This document shows, piece after piece, positions 45,655 to 54,479 of a DNA stretch of 64,000 nt. Under the pieces are notes generated by a model. The model saw only the letters and a list, made by a program, of their open reading frames with translations. It did not search any database and had not been told where the DNA came from. Within the stretch, counting starts at the first letter, position 1; each line of letters begins with the position of its first letter. Source of the stretch: Geodermatophilus normandii (GTDB taxonomy: Bacteria; Actinomycetota; Actinomycetes; Mycobacteriales; Geodermatophilaceae); NCBI RefSeq assembly GCF_003182485.1, contig NZ_QGTX01000001.1, positions 3,302,001 through 3,366,000 of the forward strand, written 5' to 3'. Position numbers and translations under genes: made by a program.

Positions 45655-47447
45655 GGCTGCTCCTCGAAGACCTCGGCGAGCTCCGGCGGCATCTGCGGCA
45701 GCGGCTGCCGGGTCACGCCGACCCCGCCGTCCGCCGTCCGCGTGCAGACCAGGTTGGTGCGCCCCCACTCCGGGTCGGGGGCGGGGAAGTCGTCACGGGT
45801 GTGCCCGCCGCGGCTCTCCTCGCGCTCGAGCGCCGCGCGGGCGATGCACTCGCTGACCAGCAGCAGGTGCGGCAGGTCCAGGGCCAGGTGCCAGCCGGGG
45901 TTGTACTGCCGGTGCCCCTCGACCGACAGCGCCGCGACCCGCTCCCGCAGTGCGGCGATCCGGGCGAGCGCCTGCTCCACCTCCGCCGCGGTGCGGATGA
46001 TCCCCACCAGGTCGTGCATCGTCTGCTGCAGCTCCGCCTGCACCGCGTAGGGGTTCTCACCGCCCTCCCGCTCGAACGGCGCCAGGGCCGCCCGGGCCGC
46101 GTCGGCCAGCGACTCCTCGACGAGGGCCACCAGGCCGGCGCGCTTGCGGGCGTGCTCGGCGGCGGCGGTCCCGGCGCGGCGGCCGAACACGAGCAGGTCC
46201 GACAGCGAGTTGCCACCGAGCCGGTTGGACCCGTGCATCCCGCCGGCGACCTCGCCCGCCGCGAACAGTCCCGGCACCCGGGCGGCCGCGGTGTCCGGGT
46301 CGACCTCGACGCCGCCCATCACGTAGTGGCAGGTCGGGCCGACCTCCATGGCCTCGGCCGTGATGTCGACGTCGGCCAGCTCCTTGAACTGGTGGTACAT
46401 CGACGGCAGCCGCCTGCGGACGTACTCCGCCGGGCGGCGGCTGGCGATGTCGAGGAACACCCCGCCGTGCGGGGAGCCGCGGCCGGCCTTGACCTCGCTG
46501 TTGATGGCGCGGGCGACCTCGTCGCGCGGCAGCAGCTCGGGCGGGCGCCGGTTGTTCTTCTTGTCCTCGTACCAGCGGTCGGCCTCGTCCTCGGTCTCCG
46601 CCGTCTCCTTGCGGAAGAAGTCGGGGATGTAGTCGAACATGAACCGGTTGCCGGCCGAGTTGCGCAGCACGCCGCCGTCGCCGCGCACGCTCTCGGTGAC
46701 GAGGATGCCGCGCACCGACGGCGGCCAGACCATCCCCGTCGGGTGGAACTGGACGAACTCCATGTTCACCAGCCCGGCACCGGCCTGCAGCGCCAGCGAG
46801 TGCCCGTCGCCGGTGTACTCCCAGGAGTTCGAGGTGACCTTGTACGCCTTGCCGATGCCGCCGGTGGCCAGCACGACTGACGGGGCCTCCCAGGCGACGA
46901 AGCGCCCCGACTCCCGCCAGTAGCCGAACGCCCCGGTGACGCCCTCGGCGTCGGTCAGCACCCGGGTGACCGTGCACTCCATGAACACGTCGACGCCGAG
47001 GGCCACGGTGCGCTGCTGCAGGGTGCGGATGAGCTCCAGGCCGGTGCGGTCACCGACGTGGGCCAGCCGGGCGTAGCGGTGGCCGCCGAAGTCGCGCTGG
47101 CTGATCAGACCGTCGGGGGTGCGGTCGAACAGCGCGCCCCAGTCCTCGAGCTCGCGCACGCGGTCGGGCGCCTCCTGCGCGTGCAGCTGGGCCATGCGCC
47201 AGTGGTTGAGCATCTTCCCGCCGCGCATGGTGTCCCGGAAGTGCACCCGCCAGTCGTCCTCCGGGTAGGCGTTGCCCATCGCCGCGGCGATCCCGCCCTC
47301 GGCCATGACCGTGTGCGCCTTGCCCAGCAGCGACTTGCAGACGACGGCCGTGCGCGCCCCGTCCTCGTGCGCGGCGATCGCCGCCCGCAGACCCGCGCCG
47401 CCGGCCCCGACCACCACGACGTCGTAGGCGTGCCGTTCGAACTCCAT
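45651..47447 (-). CDS. sdhA: Succinate dehydrogenase flavoprotein subunit
   Basis: 598-residue FAD subunit. The FAD-binding VVVGAGGAGLRAAI lies at residues about 11-24, AEGGIAAAMGN near 50, the catalytic Arg/His region in FHPTGMVWP (about 233) and TESVRGDGGVLRN (about 250). HGSNRLGGNSLSDLLVFG lies near residue 405. It oxidises succinate to fumarate on the cytoplasmic face. The gene lies between the membrane anchor and sdhB in the order C-A-B, as in the mycobacterial sdh1 operon (Rv0249c-Rv0247c as I recall). Confidence 0.95.
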   Translation of the reverse strand: MEFERHAYDVVVVGAGGAGLRAAIAAHEDGARTAVVCKSLLGKAHTVMAEGGIAAAMGNAYPEDDWRVHFRDTMRGGKMLNHWRMAQLHAQEAPDRVRELEDWGALFDRTPDGLISQRDFGGHRYARLAHVGDRTGLELIRTLQQRTVALGVDVFMECTVTRVLTDAEGVTGAFGYWRESGRFVAWEAPSVVLATGGIGKAYKVTSNSWEYTGDGHSLALQAGAGLVNMEFVQFHPTGMVWPPSVRGILVTESVRGDGGVLRNSAGNRFMFDYIPDFFRKETAETEDEADRWYEDKKNNRRPPELLPRDEVARAINSEVKAGRGSPHGGVFLDIASRRPAEYVRRRLPSMYHQFKELADVDITAEAMEVGPTCHYVMGGVEVDPDTAAARVPGLFAAGEVAGGMHGSNRLGGNSLSDLLVFGRRAGTAAAEHARKRAGLVALVEESLADAARAALAPFEREGGENPYAVQAELQQTMHDLVGIIRTAAEVEQALARIAALRERVAALSVEGHRQYNPGWHLALDLPHLLLVSECIARAALEREESRGGHTRDDFPAPDPEWGRTNLVCTRTADGGVGVTRQPLPQMPPELAEVFEEQP

Positions 47448-47463
47448 CAGAGGCGCTCCGTCG

Positions 47464-48294
47464 TCAGAAGAACCGGGGATCGGCGATCGTGCCGGTGGCC
47501 AGCAGGAGGACGTAGAGGTCGGCGAGGGCGACGCCGAACAGCGAGATCCACGCGAACTGCATGTGCCGGCCGTTCAGCCGGGAGACCAGCGTCCAGGCGC
47601 GGTAGCGCAGCGGGTGCCGGGAGAAGGAGTTGAGCCGGCCGCCGACGACGTGCCGGCAGGAGTGGCACGACAGCGAGTACAGCCACAGGAGGGCGGCGTT
47701 GGCCAGCAGCACCAGCGTGCCCAGGCCCATGTGCCCCCACGCGCCGGTCTCGTCGCGGAAGGCCAGGACGGCGTCGTAGGTGAGGACGACGTTGAACAGC
47801 AGGCCCAGGTAGAAGAAGTACCGGTGCGCGTTCTGCCCGAGCAGCGGCAGCCGCGTCTCGCCCGTGTACCGCCGGTGCGGCTCGGCCACCGCGCACGCCG
47901 GCGGCGAGAGCCAGAACGACCGGTAGTAGGCCTTGCGGTAGTAGTAGCAGGTGAGCCGGAAGCCGAGCGGCACGACGAGGATGTAGATCGCCGGGGAGAT
48001 CCAGCTCGGCCCGGTGAACAGCTCCGGGAACGTGTCGCCCTCGCAGCCGGTGGTCAGGCACGGCGAGTAGAACGGCGAGATGTAGGGCTCGGAGAAGTAG
48101 TGCGCGTTCTGGAACGCCCGGAACGACGAGTAGGCGACGAAGGCCACCAGCGCCACCACGGTCAGCAGGGGCTGCAGCCACCAGCGGTCGGTGCGCAGGG
48201 TCCGTGCCGCGATCGCCGCGCGCCGCGGCGCGGGACCGCCGTCGCCGCGCCCGGCCGAGGTCGCCCCGGTCCCGCGCGGGGCGGTGGTGGTCAC
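47464..48294 (-). CDS. sdhC: Succinate dehydrogenase membrane anchor subunit
   Basis: 276 residues with five predicted helices, starting at GTG 48294, which overlaps the upstream small gene by 4 bp. Its length is that of a fused SdhC/D-type anchor. Cys/His-rich spots are visible: CLTTGCEGD (extracytoplasmic), LTCYYYRKAYYRSFW, and SCHSCRHVVGGR. A membrane-embedded Rieske-type cluster has been described for the M. smegmatis SDH1 anchor. These Cys/His residues are candidate ligands here, which is inference. It binds quinone and holds SdhAB to the membrane. Confidence 0.88.
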   Translation of the reverse strand: MTTTAPRGTGATSAGRGDGGPAPRRAAIAARTLRTDRWWLQPLLTVVALVAFVAYSSFRAFQNAHYFSEPYISPFYSPCLTTGCEGDTFPELFTGPSWISPAIYILVVPLGFRLTCYYYRKAYYRSFWLSPPACAVAEPHRRYTGETRLPLLGQNAHRYFFYLGLLFNVVLTYDAVLAFRDETGAWGHMGLGTLVLLANAALLWLYSLSCHSCRHVVGGRLNSFSRHPLRYRAWTLVSRLNGRHMQFAWISLFGVALADLYVLLLATGTIADPRFF

Positions 48295-48542
48295 CGCCGC
48301 GTGCGGCCGGACCCGCCGATGCCCTCGTCGTCGCCGTCGCCGTGGACGGCCGCGAACGGCTCGTGCACCGCCCGGCGCGGGACGCCGCACAGCAGGTCGA
48401 GGTCGTCGCGCAGCCGGGCGACGTCGATCCTCAGCCGGCGGGCGTCCAGGGTGTTCCCGGAGTGGCGGGTCAGCGACGCGCACGCCCGTTCCAGCGCGTC
48501 CACCGCTCCGCGAGCCGCCGCCACGTCCTGCTCGAGGGACAT
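48291..48542 (-). CDS. Small conserved-looking protein heading the sdh operon
   Basis: 83 residues from ATG 48542 with GGAGG upstream; its TGA overlaps the sdhC GTG. The N-terminal 50 residues look like two amphipathic helices (AAARGAVDALERACASL, LRIDVARLRDDLDLL). The end is Gly/Asp/Arg-rich. No cysteine pair or membrane segment fits a cluster ligand role; one CG and one Cys in helix 1 are present. A similar small gene precedes the mycobacterial sdh1 anchor gene as I recall, so it may be a real part of the operon. Function unknown. Confidence 0.7.
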   Translation of the reverse strand: MSLEQDVAAARGAVDALERACASLTRHSGNTLDARRLRIDVARLRDDLDLLCGVPRRAVHEPFAAVHGDGDDEGIGGSGRTRR

Positions 48543-48766
48543 CGCTGCCTCCAGACCCCGCCGGCGCTGGCTGAGACGGGCAGTCGACCACGGACGCCGG
48601 GGTGCCGGATAGGGGGTGCTGCGCCGCCGTTGCGCACCGCCGTGCAGTCCCCGGGAGCGGGACCTCCGCCCGTGTCCGGGGCCTCCGCCGTCGCCCTACC
48701 GTCCGCGTCGTGGTCCGTGCGTGCCCGGACCCGGGTGCGCGTCCACGTGTCGGACGAGGAGCAGCC

Positions 48767-50167
48767 ATGACCCAGGCACTGTCGACCCTGGCAGACCGCG
48801 TGAGCGGCGCGGTGATCCGTCCCGGGGACCCGCGGTACGAGGAGGCCCGGCGCGTCTACAACGGGATGGTGGACGCCCGGCCCGCCGCGGTCGTCCGCTG
48901 CGCGACCGAGGAGGACGTGGTCGCCGTGGTGCGGCTCGCCGCCGAGCAGCGGTTGGACCTCGCCGTCCGCGGCGGCGGGCACAGCGTGCCGGGCTTCGGC
49001 ACCGGGGACGGGGCGGTCGTCGCCGACCTCTCCCCGATGCAGTCGGTGGAGGTCGACGACGCGCAGCGCACCGCGACCGCCGGCGGCGGCACCACGTGGG
49101 GCCGGTTCAACGACGTCACCGCGGCCCACGGCCTGGCCACTCCCGGTGGCATCGTCTCCACGACGGGGATCGGCGGGCTGACGCTCGGCGGGGGCATCGG
49201 CTACCTCAACCGGGCGCACGGGCTGTCCTGCGACAACCTGCTGTCGGCCCGCGTGGTCACCGCCGACGGGAGCCGGCTGACCGCCAGCGACGACGAGAAC
49301 CCCGACCTCTTCTGGGCGCTGCGCGGCGGCGGCGGCAACTTCGGCGTCGTCACCGACTTCACCTACCGGCTGCACCCCGTCGGCGACGTGCTGGTCGGGC
49401 TCATGTTCTTCGAGCTCTCCGACGGGCCGGCCGTCTTCCGGTACTTCGACGACGTGCTCGACGAGGCGCCCCCGGAGTACGGCGGCTACCCGGCGATGCA
49501 CCTGGCGCCGCCGCTGCCGTTCGTTCCCGAGGACCGCGTCGGCCAGCCCTTCGCGGTGGTCGTCTCGTGCTGGACCGGTGATCCCGACGAGGGCGAGCGG
49601 TTCCTCGGCGGGTTCCGCCGGGTGGCGGCCCCGGCCGCCGAGATGGTGGCGCCGATGCCCTACCCGGCGCTGAACTCGCTGTTCGACCCGCTGCTGCCGC
49701 CGGGCATGCAGCACTACTGGAAGAACGCCTTCGTCACCGAGCTCACCGACGACGCGATCGCCGCGCACGTGGAGATGGGTGCCCGGATGCCGGCCGTCAC
49801 CTGTGCGATGCACCTGTACACGCTGACCGGCGCGGTGCAGGACGTCCCCTCCGACGCGACGGCGTTCGGCCACCGCGACGCCCGCTACGTGGCCAACATC
49901 GCCGGCATGTGGCACGACCCCGCCCAGAACGACGCCAACACCGCCTGGGTGCGCGACTACTACGCGGCGATCGCACCGCACTCGGAGCCCGGCGGGTACG
50001 TCAACTTCGCCTCACCCGACGACCAGCACAGGGCACCGGACGACTACGGCGCGAACCACCAGCGGCTCACCGAGGTCAAGCGCCGTCACGACCCCGACAA
50101 CCTGTTCCACCTCAACCAGAACATCCCGCCGTCCCCGGTGCCGTCGCCGCGGGGGAGCACCGGCTGA
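48767..50167 (+). CDS. FAD-binding (berberine-bridge-type) oxidoreductase
   Basis: 466 residues. The p-cresol-methylhydroxylase/VAO-type FAD domain has RGGGHSVPGFGTG with His 72 and HGLSCDNLLSARVV with Cys 155. The two residues are placed for bicovalent flavin attachment. TPGGIVSTTGIGGLTLGGGIGYL also belongs to the FAD site. A C-terminal BBE motif (HDPDNLFHLNQNI) closes the protein. Such enzymes oxidise sugars, alcohols or alkaloids using O2 or a quinone. There is no signal peptide. GAGGAGCAGCC precedes ATG 48767. It is divergent from the sdh operon. Substrate unknown. Confidence 0.9.
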   Translation: MTQALSTLADRVSGAVIRPGDPRYEEARRVYNGMVDARPAAVVRCATEEDVVAVVRLAAEQRLDLAVRGGGHSVPGFGTGDGAVVADLSPMQSVEVDDAQRTATAGGGTTWGRFNDVTAAHGLATPGGIVSTTGIGGLTLGGGIGYLNRAHGLSCDNLLSARVVTADGSRLTASDDENPDLFWALRGGGGNFGVVTDFTYRLHPVGDVLVGLMFFELSDGPAVFRYFDDVLDEAPPEYGGYPAMHLAPPLPFVPEDRVGQPFAVVVSCWTGDPDEGERFLGGFRRVAAPAAEMVAPMPYPALNSLFDPLLPPGMQHYWKNAFVTELTDDAIAAHVEMGARMPAVTCAMHLYTLTGAVQDVPSDATAFGHRDARYVANIAGMWHDPAQNDANTAWVRDYYAAIAPHSEPGGYVNFASPDDQHRAPDDYGANHQRLTEVKRRHDPDNLFHLNQNIPPSPVPSPRGSTG

Positions 50168-50180
50168 GGCGCCCCGATCC

Positions 50181-50206
50181 GGAGGTGGCCGGTCGGAGGT
50201 GGCCGG
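50181..50206 (+). repeat. 12-bp direct repeat
   Basis: GGAGGTGGCCGG occurs at 50181-50192 and 50195-50206, just before the terminator hairpin. The second copy forms part of its stem. Confidence 0.8.
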
Positions 50207-50224
50207 CCTCCTCGGGAGGCCGGC
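50202..50224. terminator. Bidirectional hairpin between convergent genes
   Basis: Perfect 10-bp stem GCCGGCCTCC/GGAGGCCGGC with a 3-nt loop lies between the stops of the FAD oxidoreductase and diacylglycerol-kinase-like genes. Confidence 0.75.
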
Positions 50225-51598
50225 TACCGCCCGGGCGGGGGCACCCGGGGTGGCAGTTGCCGGGGATCGCCCCCCGCGGCGATGCGCGCGAGGGCCCGCA
50301 GGGCCGCCAGCGCGCCCACCGGCTCGATCGCCGACGGCGAGGCGCCGGGGTGGTGGGCGGCGATGCGGACCCGCAGGGCGGCCGGCCGCACCCGGAAGGT
50401 CACCGGCGGCTCGAGCACCGCCGCCTCGCCGTCGATGCCCACCGGCACCGGCAGCGTCGCCTCGACGCGGAACTCCGGGGTGACCCACTGGCGCCACGGG
50501 CGCCGCCGGGGCCGCGCCCGCCGGTCGGGCGGGTCGACCACCGTCACCCCGAGCAGGCCCTGGTCGACGGCCGGCCGGGTGCCCGCGCCGGCCGCCCCGC
50601 CCAGCCGGTACTGGTTGTTGCCGACCAGGATCACCGCCGCGCCCTGCATCCTGCGGCCGCCCGGCGTGGTCCAGGTGAGGTCCCGCGTGCCGCCGTGGGC
50701 GCCCATCGCGCGGGGCACCGTGTCGAGCAGGGTCCGCACCTTCGCCGCGCGGTAGCCGTCGCGCTGGACGGCCTCGGCGTAGACACCCAGCGAGACGTTG
50801 TTGACGAACACGCGGCCGTTGACCTCGGCGAGGTCGACGACCCGCTCGCGGCCCTCGAGGAGGGCGTCGAGCGCCCCCACCACGTCGGTCCGGTCGACGC
50901 CGAGGTCGACGGCGAAGTGGTTGCGGGTCCCCGCGGGGATGCACGCGTAGGGGAGGCCGGTGTCGGCGGCGAGCGCGGCCACCACGGCCTGCGAACCGTC
51001 CCCGCCGGCCATGCCCACGGCGTCGGCACCGGCGTCCACGGCGCTGCGCACGAGCGCCGCCAGGTCCTCGCCCGGCCGCAGCTCCAGCACCTCGATGCCC
51101 CGGTCGCGGGCCGCCGCCGCCAGGCCCGTCCGCGCCGCCCGGCCGTCGCCCGAGCGGGGGTTGACGACGACCACCGGCCGCCGGGGCCGCGGGGCGGCCG
51201 GGAGCTCGACGTGCGGCCGGAACGCCGCCCGGGCCGCCGCGTGCCAGACGACGGCACCGAGCCCGAGCAGCAGCAGGGTCCGCAGGTAACCCTCGTCGAC
51301 CAGCAGCAGGACGCCGCCGGCCAGGGCGGCACCGGCGACGGCGAGCCCGGCGACCCGGCCCAGCCGCGGCGCAGCACCCCTCCCAGGCGCCGGCGGCGAC
51401 GAGCGCGCCGCAGCCCAGCAGCAGGGCGCCCCGGGGGAAGTCGTGCAGGGCCGCCTGCAGGCTCAGCACGGCCAGCCAGGCCGCGGCGGCGAGGGCCACC
51501 ACGGCGGCCGTGCGCCGCCGGCGCCGGGACGGGCGGCGCGCACGGACGGGGCGTCCGGTCCCGCGGGTCCGGCGGAGCGTGCGCTGGGCACCGGACAT
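50224..51598 (-). pseudogene. Diacylglycerol/lipid kinase-like membrane gene, frameshifted
   Basis: ATG 51598 opens a basic Arg-rich N-terminus and two or more helices (AAVVALAAAAWLAVLSLQ, LLLGCGALVAAGAWEG). After GGGG (minus strand; 51377-51380) the frame changes and continues with further helices (LAVAGAALAGGVLLLVDEGYL). The DAGKc lipid-kinase domain follows: VVVVNPRSGDGRA, GMAGGDGSQAVVAAL with the GGDGT-like loop, and PAGTRNHFAVDLG. Removing one base restores 457 residues. This is the only break here that needs a base removed rather than added. The product would phosphorylate diacylglycerol or a related lipid at the membrane; the N-terminal helices are an unusual addition to DAGKs. Confidence 0.75.
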
Positions 51599-51685
51599 CG
51601 ACGGCCGCCTCTCCCGTGCGGGGCTCCCCGTGGGGTCAGTGTGCCGTTCCCGCCGGGGAGGCGGGCCGGTGCGGACACCGCCGCG

Positions 51686-52204
51686 TCAGATCCCGCACTC
51701 CTCGCTGAGGTAGGCGTCCACGCGGTTGCTGGGCCCGGTCATCCCGCCCTCGGCCTGCTCGAGCGCCTCCAGCGACCCGAGGTCGGTGAAGTCGACCTGG
51801 CTGAAGGCGTCGGCCAGCCGGTCGAGCCCGTCGGACATGGCGCTCCAGTCGGAGGCGATGGCCGCCGGGGCCTCGATGCCGCGCAACTCCTGCGCCAGCG
51901 AGCGGAACCCGTCGACCACGGACGCGTCGTCGCCGTCGAGGTCGGACAGGGCCGCGTCGACGCGCTCGTCGAGCTCCGCGGCCTGCGCGCAGAACTCGGC
52001 CACACCGTCAGGGGCCGCCGCCTCCTCGCCCTGCTCCGCCGGGGACGCCGTCGCGGACTCGGCGTCGGAGCTCCCGCCGCAGGCGGCGAGCACGACGGCG
52101 GCGGCCGCGCCGCACACCGCGACGCGGATCGGGGAGGTGCGGATAGGGGAGGTGCGGATCGGGGGAGTGCGGAGCAGGGGCGTGGTGCGCGCCGTGCGGG
52201 ACAT
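51686..52204 (-). CDS. Putative lipoprotein
   Basis: 172 residues from ATG 52204 with GGAGG upstream. A long n-region (residues 1-27) includes a PIRTS repeat encoded by three 15-bp tandem units. The hydrophobic stretch AVCGAAAAVVLAAC ends in a lipobox with Cys 42. The mature part starts GGSSDAES and is an Ala/Asp-rich helical domain with CAQAAELDERVDAALSDL and a terminal Cys (EECGI). No family recognised. It is divergent from the receiver gene across about 140 bp. Confidence 0.75.
   Translation of the reverse strand: MSRTARTTPLLRTPPIRTSPIRTSPIRVAVCGAAAAVVLAACGGSSDAESATASPAEQGEEAAAPDGVAEFCAQAAELDERVDAALSDLDGDDASVVDGFRSLAQELRGIEAPAAIASDWSAMSDGLDRLADAFSQVDFTDLGSLEALEQAEGGMTGPSNRVDAYLSEECGI
52126..52170 (-). 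repeat. 15-bp tandem repeat, 3 copies
   Basis: Three near-identical 15-bp units (ggatcggggaggtgc and variants) encode the PIRTS repeat of the lipoprotein signal n-region. Confidence 0.9.
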
Positions 52205-52344
52205 GGCTGCCTCCGGGCTCGGGGGGGGATCCGACCGGTGCCAGCGTGCTCGGGAGGGCGCCCGCGCACCATCGAGTTCTCCCCGGCCCCCACCACGGGG
52301 CTGACCCCGTGGTGGGGGCCGGCCGCCGGCGCCAGGCTCGGCCC

Positions 52345-52728
52345 GTGACACCGCGGGTGGTGATCGTCGACGACCACGCGCCCTTCCGGTCGCTGGCCCG
52401 CCGCCTGCTCGGCGCGGGCGGCTTCTCGGTCGTGGGCGAGGCGGCCGACGGCGCCGGTGCCCTCGCCGCCGTCCGCGACCTGGCGCCCGACGTCGTCCTG
52501 CTCGACGTGCAGCTGCCCGACCTCGACGGCTTCGCCGTCGCGGAGGTGCTGGCCGGGGAACCGGACGCGCCCGTCGTCGTGCTGGTCTCCAGCCGGGCGC
52601 TGCTCGACTACGGCTCCCGGGTGGACGCCAGCACGGCGCGCGGGTTCATCGCCAAGGCCGACCTCAGCAGCGAGACACTGCGGGACGTGATCCGCGGACC
52701 AGGACGGCCGGTCCCGTGCAGCGGCTGA
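52345..52728 (+). CDS. Stand-alone response-regulator receiver
   Basis: 127 residues from GTG 52345; a CheY-like receiver with no output domain. The acidic pair VDDH lies at residues 8-11, the phospho-acceptor Asp 54 in LLDVQLPD, and the switch Lys near 104 in AKADL. The usual Ser/Thr is at VSSRALL. Its 3' end overlaps the histidine kinase start by 13 bp, so the three signalling genes form one operon. It could act as a phosphate sink or feed a third partner. Confidence 0.85.
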   Translation: MTPRVVIVDDHAPFRSLARRLLGAGGFSVVGEAADGAGALAAVRDLAPDVVLLDVQLPDLDGFAVAEVLAGEPDAPVVVLVSSRALLDYGSRVDASTARGFIAKADLSSETLRDVIRGPGRPVPCSG

Positions 52729-54479
52729 GGCCCCGCACGCGCGCGACGCTGGCCGCGACCGGGGCCGCCGCCGGCGTGGCGGCGGCCGGCGCGCTGGTGT
52801 GGGGCGGCTACCAGGTGCCCGCCGACCTGCTCGCACCGACGCTCGTGCTCGACCTCGCCGTCGGCTGGTCCTTCATCGGGGTGGGCCTGGTGGCCTGGAC
52901 GCGCCGCCCGGACAGCCGGACCGGGCTGCTCATGGTCGTGCTGGGGTTCGCCTGGTTCGCCCGCTCCGCCGTCGCCGTGGACACCCGGACCGGGTTCGTG
53001 GTGGGCGTCCTGGTCGGCTCGGTGCACCTCAGCGTCCTGGTGCACCTGCTCGCCACCTTCCCCGGCGGGCGGGTGCAGGACCGCACCCAGCGGGTGCTGG
53101 TGACGGTCGGCTACCTGCTCTCCGCGCCGCTGGACGCGGTCTTCCTCGTCCTCGGGGCGCAGCGGCAGCTGGGGGAGGGGCCGCCGCCCAACGGCCTGGT
53201 CATCGCGCCGAGCAACGGCGAGTTCGACCCCTCCGGCGTCGACCTGGCCGTGCAGGGCGTGGTCGTCGTGCTGTTCGGGTCCCTGCTGGCGACGGTGTTC
53301 AGGCGCTGGCGCTCGGCCGGCCCCGCGCAGCGCCGCAGCCTCACCCCCGGCGCGGTGGGCGCGGTGCTGATCGTCGGCACGATCCTCGTCGAGCGGACCG
53401 CGGTCCTGCTGCTCATCCCGCCGGCCGTGGGCGTCGCGCTCGCCTGGTCGGCCGAGGTGGTCCTGGTCGTGTGGCCGCTGGCGCTGCTGCTGGGACTGCT
53501 CCGCAGCCAGCTCGACCGCTCGGGGGTCAGCCGGCTGATCGTGGAGCTCGGTGCCGGGCTGCCGGTGCCCGAGCGGCTGCGCAGCGCCCTGGCCGCGGCG
53601 CTGCACGACCCGTCGCTGGAGCTGGCGTACTGGCTGCCGGAGCGCAGGGCCTTCGTCGACCCCGCCGGCACCCCGGTCCGGGTCGGCCCGGCCCACGGGC
53701 GGGCGCTGACCTACCTCGAGCGCGACGGCGAGCAGATCGCGGTGCTGGTGCACGACCCGGTGCTCACGGGGGAGCCCGACCTCGTGGCGGCGGTCGCGGC
53801 CGGGGCGGGGCTGGCGGTCGAGAACGACCGGCTGCACGCCGAGGTCCGCAACCAGCTCCGGGAGGTGCAGGCGTCGCGGGCGCGGATCGTCGAGGCGGCC
53901 GACGGTGCGCGCCGCCAGGTGGAGCGCGACCTGCACGACGGCGCCCAGCAGCGGCTGGTCACCGTGGCCCTGGCACTGCGGCTGGCGCACACCCAGCTCG
54001 GCACCGCCTCCAGCGCGGAGCTGGCCGCCCTTCTCGACGAGGCGGGCGCCGAGCTGGCCGGCGCCCTCGACGAGCTGCGGGAACTGGCCCGCGGCATCTA
54101 CCCCGTGCTGCTGACCGACGCCGGCCTCGGCCCGGCCCTCGTCTCGCTCGCCGAGCGCTGCCCGGTGCCGGCCGTGGTCGCCGCGGTGCCCGACCGGCGG
54201 TGGGCCGACGCGGTCGAGCAGACCTGCTACTTCGTGGTGTCCGAGGCGCTGGCCAACGCGGTCAAGCACGCGCGGGCCACGCAGGTCGCCGTCGAGGTGC
54301 GGGAGACAGCCGGGGGCCTCCGGGTGGAGGTCGCCGACGACGGCACCGGCGGGGCCGACGCGAGCGGCTCGGGCCTGCGGGGCCTGGCCGACCGGGTGGC
54401 CACGCTCGGTGGTGAGCTCACGGTGCGCAGCCCGCGGGGCGGCGGCACCCGGGTGATCGCGACGGTCCCGTGCGCGTGA
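52716..54479 (+). CDS. Membrane sensor histidine kinase (HisKA_3/NarL-type)
   Basis: 587 residues from GTG 52716. The first about 270 residues hold six or more hydrophobic helices with short loops, a membrane sensor without a large outer domain. A GAF-like segment (about 285-375) follows. HisKA_3 dimerisation has the phospho-acceptor His 407 in VERDLHDGAQQRL. The HATPase domain has EALANAVKHARA and GLRGLADRVATLGG near the end. It is the partner of the LuxR-type regulator encoded next, with a 10-bp overlap. Signal unknown. Confidence 0.9.
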   Translation: MQRLRPRTRATLAATGAAAGVAAAGALVWGGYQVPADLLAPTLVLDLAVGWSFIGVGLVAWTRRPDSRTGLLMVVLGFAWFARSAVAVDTRTGFVVGVLVGSVHLSVLVHLLATFPGGRVQDRTQRVLVTVGYLLSAPLDAVFLVLGAQRQLGEGPPPNGLVIAPSNGEFDPSGVDLAVQGVVVVLFGSLLATVFRRWRSAGPAQRRSLTPGAVGAVLIVGTILVERTAVLLLIPPAVGVALAWSAEVVLVVWPLALLLGLLRSQLDRSGVSRLIVELGAGLPVPERLRSALAAALHDPSLELAYWLPERRAFVDPAGTPVRVGPAHGRALTYLERDGEQIAVLVHDPVLTGEPDLVAAVAAGAGLAVENDRLHAEVRNQLREVQASRARIVEAADGARRQVERDLHDGAQQRLVTVALALRLAHTQLGTASSAELAALLDEAGAELAGALDELRELARGIYPVLLTDAGLGPALVSLAERCPVPAVVAAVPDRRWADAVEQTCYFVVSEALANAVKHARATQVAVEVRETAGGLRVEVADDGTGGADASGSGLRGLADRVATLGGELTVRSPRGGGTRVIATVPCA

